A DNA stretch of 64,000 bases from assembly GCF_012928505.1 (NCBI RefSeq), contig NZ_JABBJN010000024.1, positions 1-64,000 on the forward strand. Reading direction: 5' to 3'. Positions 33,602 to 43,240 of this stretch are shown in pieces. This DNA is from Achromobacter sp. Bel (GTDB lineage Bacteria > Pseudomonadota > Gammaproteobacteria > Burkholderiales > Burkholderiaceae_B). Position numbers and translations under genes: made by a program. The stretch's first letter is position 1. Every line of letters starts with the position of its first letter. Under the pieces are notes generated by a model. The model was not told the DNA's origin. It did not search any database and saw only the letters and a list, made by a program, of their open reading frames with translations.

Positions 33602-35242
33602 ATGGCGGAACAGGTCAAAGACACCGAGCGCGCGCAAGCGACGGTGCGGCTGATGAGCGCCTTGCTCGTCACGGTCTATGCGCCGATCCTGGCATGGGCG
33701 GGGCAACTGCCCCTGCAGCACGCCGTCATCATGGCCATCCACGGCACGGCGTTCCTGGCCGTTTCCCTGTTGTTGCGGTGGGCGATCGTCCGTTGGCCGG
33801 GGAACTACCCGGCCCGGCGCGTGTTCGCGATGGTCAACGACTATTCGGCCCTGGGCTTTCACCTGGCCATGGGCGGCCGCGTGCTGCTTCCCGTCTATGC
33901 AGTCGTGCTCTGGATGACCGTGGGATACGGCGTCCGGTACGGCTCGCGTTATCTGGCGGCCGCGACCGGCCTGGCGTTGCTGGACCTGGCGGTGGTCGCC
34001 TATCTGACGCCGTATTGGCGCGAGCAGCCTTACGTCACGGTGACGCTGGCCCTGACCACGCTGATCGTGCCTGCCTATACGCATTTCCTGCTGCGCAGCA
34101 ACGAGAAATCCCAAGCGCGCGAGCGCGAGGCCACGCTGGCGAAGACGCGCTTCCTGGCGCAGGCCAGCCACGATCTGCGCCAGCCCATCCATTCGATCGC
34201 GCTGTTCGCCGATTGCCTGCGCGACGAGAACCTGAACGGGCATCAGCGGCATCTGGTCGACAGTATCGACCGGTCATTGAACAGCGTGTCGCATTTGTTC
34301 CGTTCGATCCTGGACAGCTACACGCTGGACAGCGGGAAGCTGGCAGCCAAGCCCGAAGCGGTGCGCCTGCGTGACGTGCTGGACACCGTGGTGCGGGACG
34401 CTCGCGATACGGCCTCGGATTGGGCGGAGGCGCCGATCCGGGTCAGGTCGGGCGACTGGCAGGTCCGGACCGACCCGCACCTGCTCAGCACCGTTGTCCA
34501 GAACCTGCTGTCGAACGCCGTCAAGTACGGGGAAGGGCGGGCAGTGCTGGTGGCGGCGCGCCGGCGGGGGCGCACCGTCGCCCTGCAAGTCCATGACCGG
34601 GGGCGCGGCATCCCGGATGCCCATCTGGGGCGGGTGTTCGAAGAGTTCTATCGGGTGCGCCTGCAGCGCGACAAGGACATCGAAGGGCTGGGGTTGGGGT
34701 TGTCGATCGTCAAGCGGCTGTGCGTGCTGCTGGGCCTGCGCGTCAGCATCCGGTCGCGGCCGGGCCGGGGCACGACGGTGACGGTCGAAGGGTTCCCGAT
34801 CGCCGACGACGCCCAGTCCGTGCAAGCGCCCCGGACGGCTGCGGGCGCAAGCCGTCTGAACGGGCTGCGCGTCCTGCTGATCGAGGACGACGTGAACGTG
34901 CTGATGGCGACCGCCCTGCTGCTGGAGCGGTGGGGCTGCGTGGTGGAACGGGCAAGCGCGATGCCGGCGGCGCCGGATTGCGACGTCGTCATCAGCGACT
35001 ACGACCTGAACGCCGAGATGACCGGCGCCGAGTGCATTGCGCGGGTCCGGGAACGGCTGGGGACGCAGGTGCCCGCCGTGCTGCTGACCGGCCATGACAC
35101 GAAGGCGATCCGGGATGTCCTGCCGGACCCGGCGCTGCCCATTCTTGCCAAGCCGATCCGCGCTGCGGAATTGAGGTCGTTGCTGACGACCTTGGCGCTG
35201 GCCGCGCAAACGGGGCGTCCCGAGCGGGCGGCGACGCCTTGA
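33602..35242 (+). CDS. Hybrid sensor histidine kinase with RpfC-like five-helix membrane region
   Basis: 546 residues from the ATG at 33602, preceded by GGGGGAA. About five N-terminal transmembrane segments include the stretch VLWMTVGYGVRYGSRYLAAA, whose Tyr-Gly-x-Arg-Tyr pattern is like the RpfC-type sensor region. Kinase core: H-box SHDLRQPIHSIALFADCL (His about 189), N-box LLSNAVKYG, G-boxes DRGRGIP and GLGLGLSIVKRL. The C-terminal receiver has Asp in VISDYDLNAE (about 464) and Lys in ILAKPIR. There is no Hpt domain. It meets the LuxR-type response regulator tail to tail with abutting stop codons. A DSF-type signal is only a possibility. Confidence 0.88.
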   Translation: MAEQVKDTERAQATVRLMSALLVTVYAPILAWAGQLPLQHAVIMAIHGTAFLAVSLLLRWAIVRWPGNYPARRVFAMVNDYSALGFHLAMGGRVLLPVYAVVLWMTVGYGVRYGSRYLAAATGLALLDLAVVAYLTPYWREQPYVTVTLALTTLIVPAYTHFLLRSNEKSQAREREATLAKTRFLAQASHDLRQPIHSIALFADCLRDENLNGHQRHLVDSIDRSLNSVSHLFRSILDSYTLDSGKLAAKPEAVRLRDVLDTVVRDARDTASDWAEAPIRVRSGDWQVRTDPHLLSTVVQNLLSNAVKYGEGRAVLVAARRRGRTVALQVHDRGRGIPDAHLGRVFEEFYRVRLQRDKDIEGLGLGLSIVKRLCVLLGLRVSIRSRPGRGTTVTVEGFPIADDAQSVQAPRTAAGASRLNGLRVLLIEDDVNVLMATALLLERWGCVVERASAMPAAPDCDVVISDYDLNAEMTGAECIARVRERLGTQVPAVLLTGHDTKAIRDVLPDPALPILAKPIRAAELRSLLTTLALAAQTGRPERAATP

Positions 35243-35899
35243 TCAGGCGGCAGCGCGCCGCCGCACGCCCGCCTTGGCGGCCAGGACCGCGGCGGATGCC
35301 CGCGTCGGCACGTTCATCGCCTTGAGCAGGGCCGAGACATGGATGCGCACCGTGAATGGCGAGATGTCCAGGATCCGGGCGATTTCCTTGTTGGTCAGGC
35401 CTTCAACCAGCATGGCGAGCACGTCGCGTTGCCGTTGCGTCAGGCCGGCGACCACGCTGGCCAGGTCGGTGTCGCCGGACAGGTTCGGCCGGTTGTAGCG
35501 GACCACGATATCGCCGGCCCGGATAGCCAGGATCGCCTCGCCAATTTCGGCCGGCGACACCGATTTGCCGATGAAGCCGTCCGCGCCTGACGCCATGACG
35601 GCATCGATCTTCTGTTTGTCGTTGATCACAGAGACCACGATCAGCGAGCTGCGCGGGCACAGCCGCCGCAACGCTGAAATCCAGTCGACCGTGTTGCCCT
35701 CGGGAAACAACAGGTCCAGCACCAGCGTATCCGGCGCCCCGTCCCGGCGGATCAGTTCGAACACGTCTTCAAGGCGGTCGGCCTCTTGCAGTACGGCGGC
35801 GGGGGCAATGCGCCGGATGATCTCGCACATGCCCATCCGGAACGTGGGATGGTCGTCCGAAATCAGGAATCGCTCGGGCGGGCCGGATCCATTTGCCAT
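35243..35899 (-). CDS. NarL/LuxR-family response regulator
   Basis: 218 residues. The receiver domain has [14 protein letters not shown] at the N-terminus, the phosphoacceptor Asp in [13 protein letters not shown] (about residue 61), and Lys in [14 protein letters not shown]. The C-terminal LuxR helix-turn-helix reads [25 protein letters not shown] with [16 protein letters not shown]. It is convergent with the hybrid kinase, and the two stop codons form TGATCA with no gap, so they are likely partners despite opposite strands. The output genes are unknown. Confidence 0.9.
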   Translation of the reverse strand: MANGSGPPERFLISDDHPTFRMGMCEIIRRIAPAAVLQEADRLEDVFELIRRDGAPDTLVLDLLFPEGNTVDWISALRRLCPRSSLIVVSVINDKQKIDAVMASGADGFIGKSVSPAEIGEAILAIRAGDIVVRYNRPNLSGDTDLASVVAGLTQRQRDVLAMLVEGLTNKEIARILDISPFTVRIHVSALLKAMNVPTRASAAVLAAKAGVRRRAAA

Positions 35900-36056
35900 T
35901 ATTTTGATCGTCTAGCAGGTGCTTTCCGCGGAGGGGAATTTTCCCGCATGTTATGCGCAGAGGCTGCGTTTCCGGGCAGGAAGCAGCCTAAGGTTGATAA
36001 ATGTTACGTTTTGAAACTGGCGCGCGGCGGCACCGCCACCGGCCGCCTGCGACGCG

Positions 36057-36551
36057 TTATTGCAGCCCGTTCCAGCGCGCCACCGAGGGCTCGGCCGCCG
36101 CCCACTTCCATTGCCCGCCGGGTTGGCGGCAGATCATGCTGGTGTAGGCGGGCGCGGGCGCGTCGTCCTGGTCCACCGTGAACAGCACTTCGCGGCAGCG
36201 CGCCAGCGGCGTGTCGATGTCGCGCACCACCTGGATGCCGCCGCGCTCGTTGCCGACGGGCAGCGCATGGCGGATCTGCCATTGGCGCACCTGGCCGATG
36301 GGCAGTTCGCCCGCCGCGTTGGCCATCACGTTCTGCTGATCGTTCTTCCACTCGCGCAGCACATATTTCACCGTGGCGTCGACTGCGGCCTGCACGGTGA
36401 CGCCGATGGCGTAGCCCGCGACAGGATTCGCGGTGGCGGCCCCGCTGACGGTGCCCACCACAGCGCCCGTGGCGCCGCCGATGGAGGCGCTTTGGCAGCC
36501 GCTCAGCCCGATGGCGGCAGCCAGCATCGCCAGCAGGCCTGCGCGGCGCAT
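36057..36551 (-). CDS. Lipoprotein, second copy of a tandem paralogous pair
   Basis: 164 residues from the ATG at 36551 (MRRAGLLAMLAAAIGLSGCQS), giving a lipobox LSGC. A GTG one codon earlier is possible. A Gly/Ala-rich segment follows (IGGATGAVVGTVSGAATANP), which may insert in a membrane, then a soluble domain with QVRQWQIRHALPVG, CREVLFTVDQ and a C-terminal QWKWAAAEPSVARWNGLQ. The same order and ending occur in the gene just upstream. The start overlaps the upstream stop by one base (TGATG), so they are translated together. Function unknown. Confidence 0.78.
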   Translation of the reverse strand: MRRAGLLAMLAAAIGLSGCQSASIGGATGAVVGTVSGAATANPVAGYAIGVTVQAAVDATVKYVLREWKNDQQNVMANAAGELPIGQVRQWQIRHALPVGNERGGIQVVRDIDTPLARCREVLFTVDQDDAPAPAYTSMICRQPGGQWKWAAAEPSVARWNGLQ

Positions 36552-37099
36552 CACTGCAACGATCCCCAGCGCGCCGTCGCCGGTTCAGCGTTCGCCCACC
36601 GCCATTGCGCGCCGTCGCGGCAGACCGTCGTGACGAAGAATTCTCGCAACGGTTCGTCGCCTGCCTTGTCGGCGGGTGTGTCGATCGAGAAAACGACTTC
36701 CTTGCATTCCAGGCCGACGCCGCCGAAAGCCCGGCTGACGGCGACCTGGCCGTGCGCATCGCTTTCGATGGGAAGCTGGTGCTTGACGCTCCAGGGCGCG
36801 ACGGCGCCGACGTCGAGCGGGCCGGCGGCGCTGGCAATGGCGTCTTGTTCTTCGCCTCGGGTCTTGCGTTGAGCGTAGGCCAGCGCGGCCTTGGCGCCCG
36901 CCTGCACGCCCAGGCCGATGCCGGTGGCGACGGTCGCGTTGTCCGTGACTTTGTTGGCGATGGCGGTGCCGGCGATACCCGCGGCGGCGCCGGTGCCTTC
37001 GCTCAGCAGCGAGCTGCAGCCGGACAGCGGGGCCAGCGCGGCAAGGGCGATCAGGGCAAGTGCGCGGCGGTTCGTGCGGCGTGGCGAATGGGTGAACAA
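36551..37099 (-). CDS. Lipoprotein, first copy of a tandem paralogous pair (TTG start)
   Basis: 182 residues from a TTG at 37099. AGGAGG lies 9 nt upstream, and no ATG gives a usable signal. The N-terminus then reads MFTHSPRRTNRRALALIALA with lipobox LSGC (about residue 24). The Gly/Ala-rich segment (AGIAGTAIANKVTDNATVATG) and the soluble domain (APWSVKHQLPIE, CKEVVFSIDTP, QWRWANAEPATARWGSLQ) align with the downstream paralogue. It resembles glycine-zipper lipoproteins, but the specific family is not recognised. A GTG eight codons upstream is an alternative start. Confidence 0.72.
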   Translation of the reverse strand: MFTHSPRRTNRRALALIALAALAPLSGCSSLLSEGTGAAAGIAGTAIANKVTDNATVATGIGLGVQAGAKAALAYAQRKTRGEEQDAIASAAGPLDVGAVAPWSVKHQLPIESDAHGQVAVSRAFGGVGLECKEVVFSIDTPADKAGDEPLREFFVTTVCRDGAQWRWANAEPATARWGSLQ

Positions 37100-37268
37100 G
37101 CGGCGTGCCCTCCTGCGTGATACGTGGCGCCGCAAGTATAGGAGGGCAGGCGGCGGCGTGGGCGCGGCCTTTGCATTTCTTGGCATTCCGCCCGCGCGCG
37201 AGGACGCGGTCCGTGTCGCGTATCGTGGCCAGGCGGGGTGGAATATCGCCCGGGGACCCGCCAAGCAT

Positions 37269-38237
37269 TTACGGGCCGGGCCGCGTACCCTTGGTATAGA
37301 CCTCGCGCAAGGCTGATGCGAACAACGCGTCCACATTGCGCCGCAAGCCGTCGGCGCGCGTGAACAGCGAGATCGGCGGGAGGGTCCAGTCGAACGAATA
37401 GGGCACGATGGCCGCGCCCGCGATGCGCACCAGTTCATCGGCGATGTCGGCGGGCAGGATCGACACGGCGCGGTCGCTGGCCACGATCATTTCGCCGATC
37501 AGCTTGGACGAATCGCTTTGCACCGACGGCGGCGGCGGCGGCAGGCCGGCGCGCAGGAAGATGTCGGCCACCTGTTCCCGGATGGGGCTGCCCGGGGTGC
37601 CCAGGATCCAGTCCAGGTCGGCCAGCCGGTTCCATTCCAGGCGGGACCGGCCCAGCCGCGCGGCCAGGCGGCGGCTGGCGATCAGGCGCGGCTGCTGGTG
37701 ATACAGCACTTCGAAATCGATGTTGCTCAAGTCCACCGAGGGCGTGGCCCACCCCACCACGATGTCCAGGGTGTGGTCGCGCAGTTGGCGCAGCAGGGCA
37801 GGCCCCTGGCCTTCGTGGATGGTGGCAGTGATGCGGCGGCCTTGCGGCAGGGTGCGGCTGATGGCTGCCGACAGCATTTGGCCCGACACGAAGGGGATGA
37901 CCCCGATGTGCAGGTGGGCGGCATGGCCGGCCGCCACGGCCTCCATTTCCTGCACCAGGTGGCCCAGGTCATGGACCAGCCCCCGGGCGCGCGCCAGCAC
38001 CACGGCGCCCAGCGCGGTGGGGGTCATGCCCCGGACCGACCGGTCGAAGAGCGGCACGTCGAACATGCTTTCCAGTTCGGCCAGGGCGTTGGTCACTGCC
38101 GGTTGGCTGGTGGCCATGTGTTCGGCCACCCGGGTCAGCGACCCGTGCTGCTCGATCTGCAGCAGCAGCATCAGGTGGCGCATCTTCAGGCGCGACGTCA
38201 ATTTCCGGATGACGGCATCCGGGTCGAACGCTGTCAT
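37269..38237 (-). CDS. LysR-family regulator (GbpR-like)
   Basis: 322 residues from the ATG at 38237. An in-frame TTG two codons earlier is less likely. Helix-turn-helix SLTRVAEHMATSQPAVTNAL with the preceding RLKMRHLMLLLQIEQHG, a signature of the GbpR/PcaQ-like LysR group that often senses sugars or aromatic acids. The effector domain has HIGVIPFVSGQMLSAAI and LDIVVGWATPSVDLSNIDFE, plus a Pro-rich loop (GLPPPPPSV). It is divergent from maeB with 108 bp between, so it may control malic enzyme, but such linkage is not proof. Confidence 0.87.
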   Translation of the reverse strand: MTAFDPDAVIRKLTSRLKMRHLMLLLQIEQHGSLTRVAEHMATSQPAVTNALAELESMFDVPLFDRSVRGMTPTALGAVVLARARGLVHDLGHLVQEMEAVAAGHAAHLHIGVIPFVSGQMLSAAISRTLPQGRRITATIHEGQGPALLRQLRDHTLDIVVGWATPSVDLSNIDFEVLYHQQPRLIASRRLAARLGRSRLEWNRLADLDWILGTPGSPIREQVADIFLRAGLPPPPPSVQSDSSKLIGEMIVASDRAVSILPADIADELVRIAGAAIVPYSFDWTLPPISLFTRADGLRRNVDALFASALREVYTKGTRPGP

Positions 38238-38345
38238 AGACAAGCCATAAGGTAAAGGTAATGGAACAATATTAAATCCGAATCATCGTCTTATGTCTTG
38301 GGGCCTAGAATTTTTGCATATTCAAGACAGCGAGGCTACCGCCCC

Positions 38346-40637
<2,292 letters not shown>

Positions 40638-40641
40638 GGAG

Positions 40642-40928
40642 GCCCCCACGCCGCACACGCTTTGCGTGCTTGCTGCCCCCCGAGGGGGCGCTTTTTTCCT
40701 TGGGGCGGCCCGGCGGAGAAAGGGGGCCCCCCACGCGGCGCACGCTTCGCGTGCTTGCTGCCCCCCGAGGGGGTGCCTTTTTCCTTGGGGCGGCCCGGCG
40801 GAAAAAGGGTGCCCCCACGCGGCACACGCTTCGCGTGCTTGCTGCCCCCCGAGGGGGCGCCTTTTTCCTTGGGGCGGCCCGGCGGAAAAAGGGTGCCCCC
40901 CACGCGGCGCACGCTTTGCGTGCTTGCA
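40642..40928. repeat. Tandem array of 84-85 bp repeats, about 3.4 copies, each with hairpins
   Basis: Copies begin at 40642, 40726, 40811 and 40895. Each unit contains the stem CACGC-TTT or TTC-GCGTG, then the stem GCCCCC-CGA-GGGGGC or its variant followed by a T-run (CTTTTTTCC or CCTTTTTCC), then TTGGGGCGGCCCGGCGG. The copies differ by a few bases in loops and run lengths. The fourth is cut after its first stem by an unrelated hairpin. The 335-bp interval 40638-40972 holds no gene, only this array. The unit resembles dispersed palindromic elements that I associate with Alcaligenaceae intergenic regions. Confidence 0.85.
40675..40697 (+). terminator. Intrinsic terminator after maeB (first copy in the repeat array)
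   Basis: GCCCCC, loop CGA, GGGGGC followed within two bases by TTTTTT, 37 bp after the maeB stop. Equivalent hairpins occur in the next two repeat copies, so readthrough would meet further terminators. Confidence 0.75.
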
Positions 40929-40958
40929 GAAAAAATGCCCCTACGGGGGCATTTTTCT
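40929..40958. terminator. Bidirectional intrinsic terminator
   Basis: GAAAAAATGCCCC, short loop, GGGGCATTTTTC: a strong stem with A-run and T-run on either side. It lies 15 bp past the stop of the minus-strand gene at 40973-41353, which it probably terminates. Confidence 0.85.
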
Positions 40959-40972
40959 TTGGGGCGGTGGCC

Positions 40973-41353
40973 TTAGTTACTGCTGGCCTTCCAGGTGCCG
41001 TCGGGCTGCTTGCAGAACCAGAACTGCCACTTTTCGGTGGTGCTGGTGCGTGCGAAGTCGGCCACCAGGAAGCGGCAGACGCGGTCGTCCTTGACCTTGC
41101 TGGTCTGCGTGGGCGTCAGCTGCGCGGTGATCGGCGCGGCTCTTTTGGGCTGCGCCTTGCTGGTCCATTCGGTGCGCTGGCCGTCGGCCGAGCTGTTCAG
41201 CGCCTGTGCGATGGCTTCATGGAACGACGTCCGGTCGCCTTTGGGGATCTCGGTGATGAGCGAGTTGTTCAGCATTACCGGCGGCGCGGCCACGGCGGCG
41301 GCCGATAAACCGGTCGCGATGAGCAACGCGGCGAGAACACGGGTGGTTTTCAA
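40973..41353 (-). CDS. Small exported protein, RT0821/Lpp0805-like surface protein type
   Basis: 126 residues with a signal peptide (MKTTRVLAALLIATGLSAAA, cleavage near VAA). The mature part has SFHEAIAQALNSSADGQRTEW followed by TPTQTSKVKDDRVCRFLVAD and WQFWFCKQPDGTWK, a pattern like the C-terminal domain of 16-17 kDa surface antigens (polar stretch, Cys-Arg-x-Phe, then a W-C-x2-x-D-G-x-W end). Two Cys could pair. It has similar features to the C-terminal parts of the 36-37 kb lipoprotein pair (Cys-Arg and a Trp-rich ending). The biological role is unknown. Confidence 0.75.
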   Translation of the reverse strand: MKTTRVLAALLIATGLSAAAVAAPPVMLNNSLITEIPKGDRTSFHEAIAQALNSSADGQRTEWTSKAQPKRAAPITAQLTPTQTSKVKDDRVCRFLVADFARTSTTEKWQFWFCKQPDGTWKASSN

Positions 41354-41472
41354 GATGGGCTCCCTGTCTGATGGATCAGATTGTCATGCTTGTCCATGCG
41401 CTGATAGTACGCGAACCCATTCCTTTTTCAATCCGCTTGCCCGCACGCCGGTTGACTTGACGCGCCCGGGTG

Positions 41473-41503
41473 AAAAAAAGGCCGCCCTATTGCAGGCGGC
41501 CAA
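41473..41503 (-). terminator. Intrinsic terminator of the repeat-protein gene
   Basis: On the minus strand GGCCGCC, an 8-nt loop, GGCGGCC, then seven T residues, 40 bp after the stop of the gene at 41543-41899. Confidence 0.85.
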
Positions 41504-41542
41504 GGTACAACAAGGGGAGGGAGTTGATCGTTGCGGGGCAGA

Positions 41543-41899
41543 TCAGTTGCCGTGGTAGACGCCAGCAAAGGGCATGTCATTGGGTTCGACGTTGCTCACC
41601 AGGCCGGCGGCCTTGGCGGCGGCCAGTTCAGCTTGCACGTCAGCCCGGGTCTTGCCCGACTGGGGGGCGCCGTACACGCCTTGGAACGGCACGTTGTTCG
41701 GTTCGACGTTGGTCACCAGGCCGGCAGCCTTGGCGGCAGCCAGTTCGGCTTGCACCTGGGCGCGGGTCGGGCCTTCGTACGGGGTGCCATAAACGCCTTG
41801 GAACGGCACATTGTTGGGTTCGATGTTTTGCGATGCGTAGGCGCCGGCGCTCAGGGCGGCCAAGGACAACATCAGTGCGGTAGCGAGGGTCTTCTTCAT
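41543..41899 (-). CDS. Exported DUF4148-type protein built from 39-residue repeats
   Basis: 118 residues with a signal peptide (MKKTLATALMLSLAALSAGA, cleavage after AYA). The mature protein is two 39-residue repeats, each EPNNVPFQGVYG followed by a polar turn and R-A-x-V-Q-A-E-L-A-A-A-K-A-A-G-L-V, and a third partial repeat EPNDMPFAGVYHGN. The helix-forming QAELAAAKAAG segment is the DUF4148 signature, common in Burkholderiales. The repeats are almost identical, suggesting recent duplication. Periplasmic. Function unknown. A second DUF4148-like repeat protein is at 54938-55297. Confidence 0.88.
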   Translation of the reverse strand: MKKTLATALMLSLAALSAGAYASQNIEPNNVPFQGVYGTPYEGPTRAQVQAELAAAKAAGLVTNVEPNNVPFQGVYGAPQSGKTRADVQAELAAAKAAGLVSNVEPNDMPFAGVYHGN

Positions 41900-42032
41900 G
41901 GTAAATCTCCGATTTCAAGAGCCTAGGGTGCGAATCCGGCGGCCTATCCGTCGTGGTTCGTTGCTGTTTCCCGATGACTGAATTCTGCGCCGAATCGAGA
42001 TAGGGATAAACCCGTATATCGGTAAAACATAT

Positions 42033-42086
42033 TTCCATAAATGGGAAGAAGATGTTCGATTTAATAGATAGTATCCATTTATGGAA
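42033..42086. promoter_or_regulatory. Two perfect inverted copies of a 12-bp site upstream of the methyltransferase
   Basis: TTCCATAAATGG (42033-42044) and its exact reverse complement CCATTTATGGAA (42075-42086) lie in an AT-rich island, with centres about 42 bp apart (four helical turns). Each is itself nearly palindromic (CCAT-AA-ATGG). They look like paired operator sites for a dimeric regulator of the + strand gene at 42121 or the - strand gene ending upstream at 41899. The protein is unknown. Confidence 0.5.
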
Positions 42087-42120
42087 TCAATAGCGCAAAA
42101 GTGAGTCCGCTGGAGCCCGC

Positions 42121-42939
42121 ATGGAAAAGGTCCGCCTGACGCGTGAGAAAGCCACGCTGCTGATCACGCTGTACGCCAAGGCCGAAGAAAGCCGCATGCC
42201 CGATTCGCTGCTGCAGGACCATTACGCCGCCGGGGCCGTGGCGCGGATCGACTACGATTTCTCCTCGTTGGGGATGCGCCGCGACGAAATGATCGGGCTG
42301 GCCATGCGGGCGTACACGCTGGACGCCTGGGTGCGGGAATTCATCGCCGCGCATCCCGGCGCCACCGTGCTGCATCTGGGCTGCGGCATGGATAGCCGGG
42401 TGTTCCGCGTGGACCCGCCGCCCGGGGTCAACTGGTTCGACGTGGATTATCCCGACGTGATCGACCTGCGCCGTGCCTTATATCCCCCGCGTTCCGGGTA
42501 TGAAATGGTGGGGGCGCCGATGTCGGACCTGGGTTGGCTGTCTGGGATTCCCACCGACAAACCCGTCTTGGTGGTGGCCGAAGGGCTGTTCCTGTACCTG
42601 TCCGAGGACGAGGTGTTGCCATTGCTGCGCACCGTGACCACCCAGTTCCCGTCGGGCGAGGTCGCGTTCGACGCCTACAGCCGGATGGGGCTGGCGCTGG
42701 CGTCGCGCAACCGCATGTTCCGGGCGACGGGCGCGGTGATGCGCTGGAGCCTGGACAATCCGCTGGATCTTGAGGCGCAGGTGCCCGGCCTGCGGCTGCG
42801 CGACGAGCAATGGGTGTATGAGGAAAGCGATGGGCGGCAGTGGGCCCGGTACACCTGGCCCGCCAGGGCCGCTGTCTGGTTGATGCGGCGGGTTAGGCCG
42901 CTGCGGCGCCTGGGCAGGCTGGTGCGCTACCGTTATTAG
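42121..42939 (+). CDS. SAM-dependent methyltransferase, leucine carboxyl methyltransferase/PPM1-TcmP type
   Basis: 272 residues. The SAM site is VLHLGCGMDSRVFRVDPPPG with the acidic loop WFDVDYPDVIDLRRAL, the pattern of the LCM/TcmP family that methylates carboxyl or hydroxyl groups of peptides or polyketides. Also VLVVAEGLFLYLSEDEVLPL. The N-terminal segment TREKATLLITLYAKAEESRMPDSLLQD is typical of the family too. A C-terminal basic helix region (RRVRPLRRLGRLVRYRY) is present. GGAG lies 6 nt before the start. The substrate is unknown, and two 12-bp inverted sites lie upstream. Confidence 0.87.
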   Translation: MEKVRLTREKATLLITLYAKAEESRMPDSLLQDHYAAGAVARIDYDFSSLGMRRDEMIGLAMRAYTLDAWVREFIAAHPGATVLHLGCGMDSRVFRVDPPPGVNWFDVDYPDVIDLRRALYPPRSGYEMVGAPMSDLGWLSGIPTDKPVLVVAEGLFLYLSEDEVLPLLRTVTTQFPSGEVAFDAYSRMGLALASRNRMFRATGAVMRWSLDNPLDLEAQVPGLRLRDEQWVYEESDGRQWARYTWPARAAVWLMRRVRPLRRLGRLVRYRY

Positions 42940-42949
42940 CCGCGCTGCT

Positions 42950-43165
42950 TCAGTAGTGGGGCGGCAGCTCGTCGCGCAGGCTGCGCATGGGCGCGGCGCC
43001 CTCGGGCGCCTGCTGGCGCAGGTCGGCCACTTCACGCAGCAGCCGGTCTATCTGCTGTTGCTGCCGGACGATGATCTGGTTCAGCTGCTCCAGCAGGTCG
43101 TCGGCGAAGCTGGACTTGACCTCCAGTTCGAGCAGGCGGCGTTCGATGTCTTGCGATGGTTCCAT
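42950..43165 (-). CDS. slyX: SlyX-family protein
   Basis: 71 residues, nearly all coiled coil: ERRLLELEVKSSFADDLLEQ, LNQIIVRQQQQIDRLLREVA, DLRQQAPEG, with the conserved SlyX ending LPPHY. Length matches the family. The molecular function of SlyX is unknown. Convergent with the methyltransferase gene (10 bp between) and divergent from the TonB receptor. Confidence 0.92.
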   Translation of the reverse strand: MEPSQDIERRLLELEVKSSFADDLLEQLNQIIVRQQQQIDRLLREVADLRQQAPEGAAPMRSLRDELPPHY

Positions 43166-43240
43166 GGCGGCTATTAGAACCTATTCCCGCTTTGCGTTTC
43201 CAATGGCGATTGCGGGTGCGCGGCTCTACGGGAGACGGAT

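Noticed and set aside
40642-40928. CRISPR array
   Set aside because: Repeats are contiguous, contain hairpin terminators and have no unique spacers; no cas genes are present.
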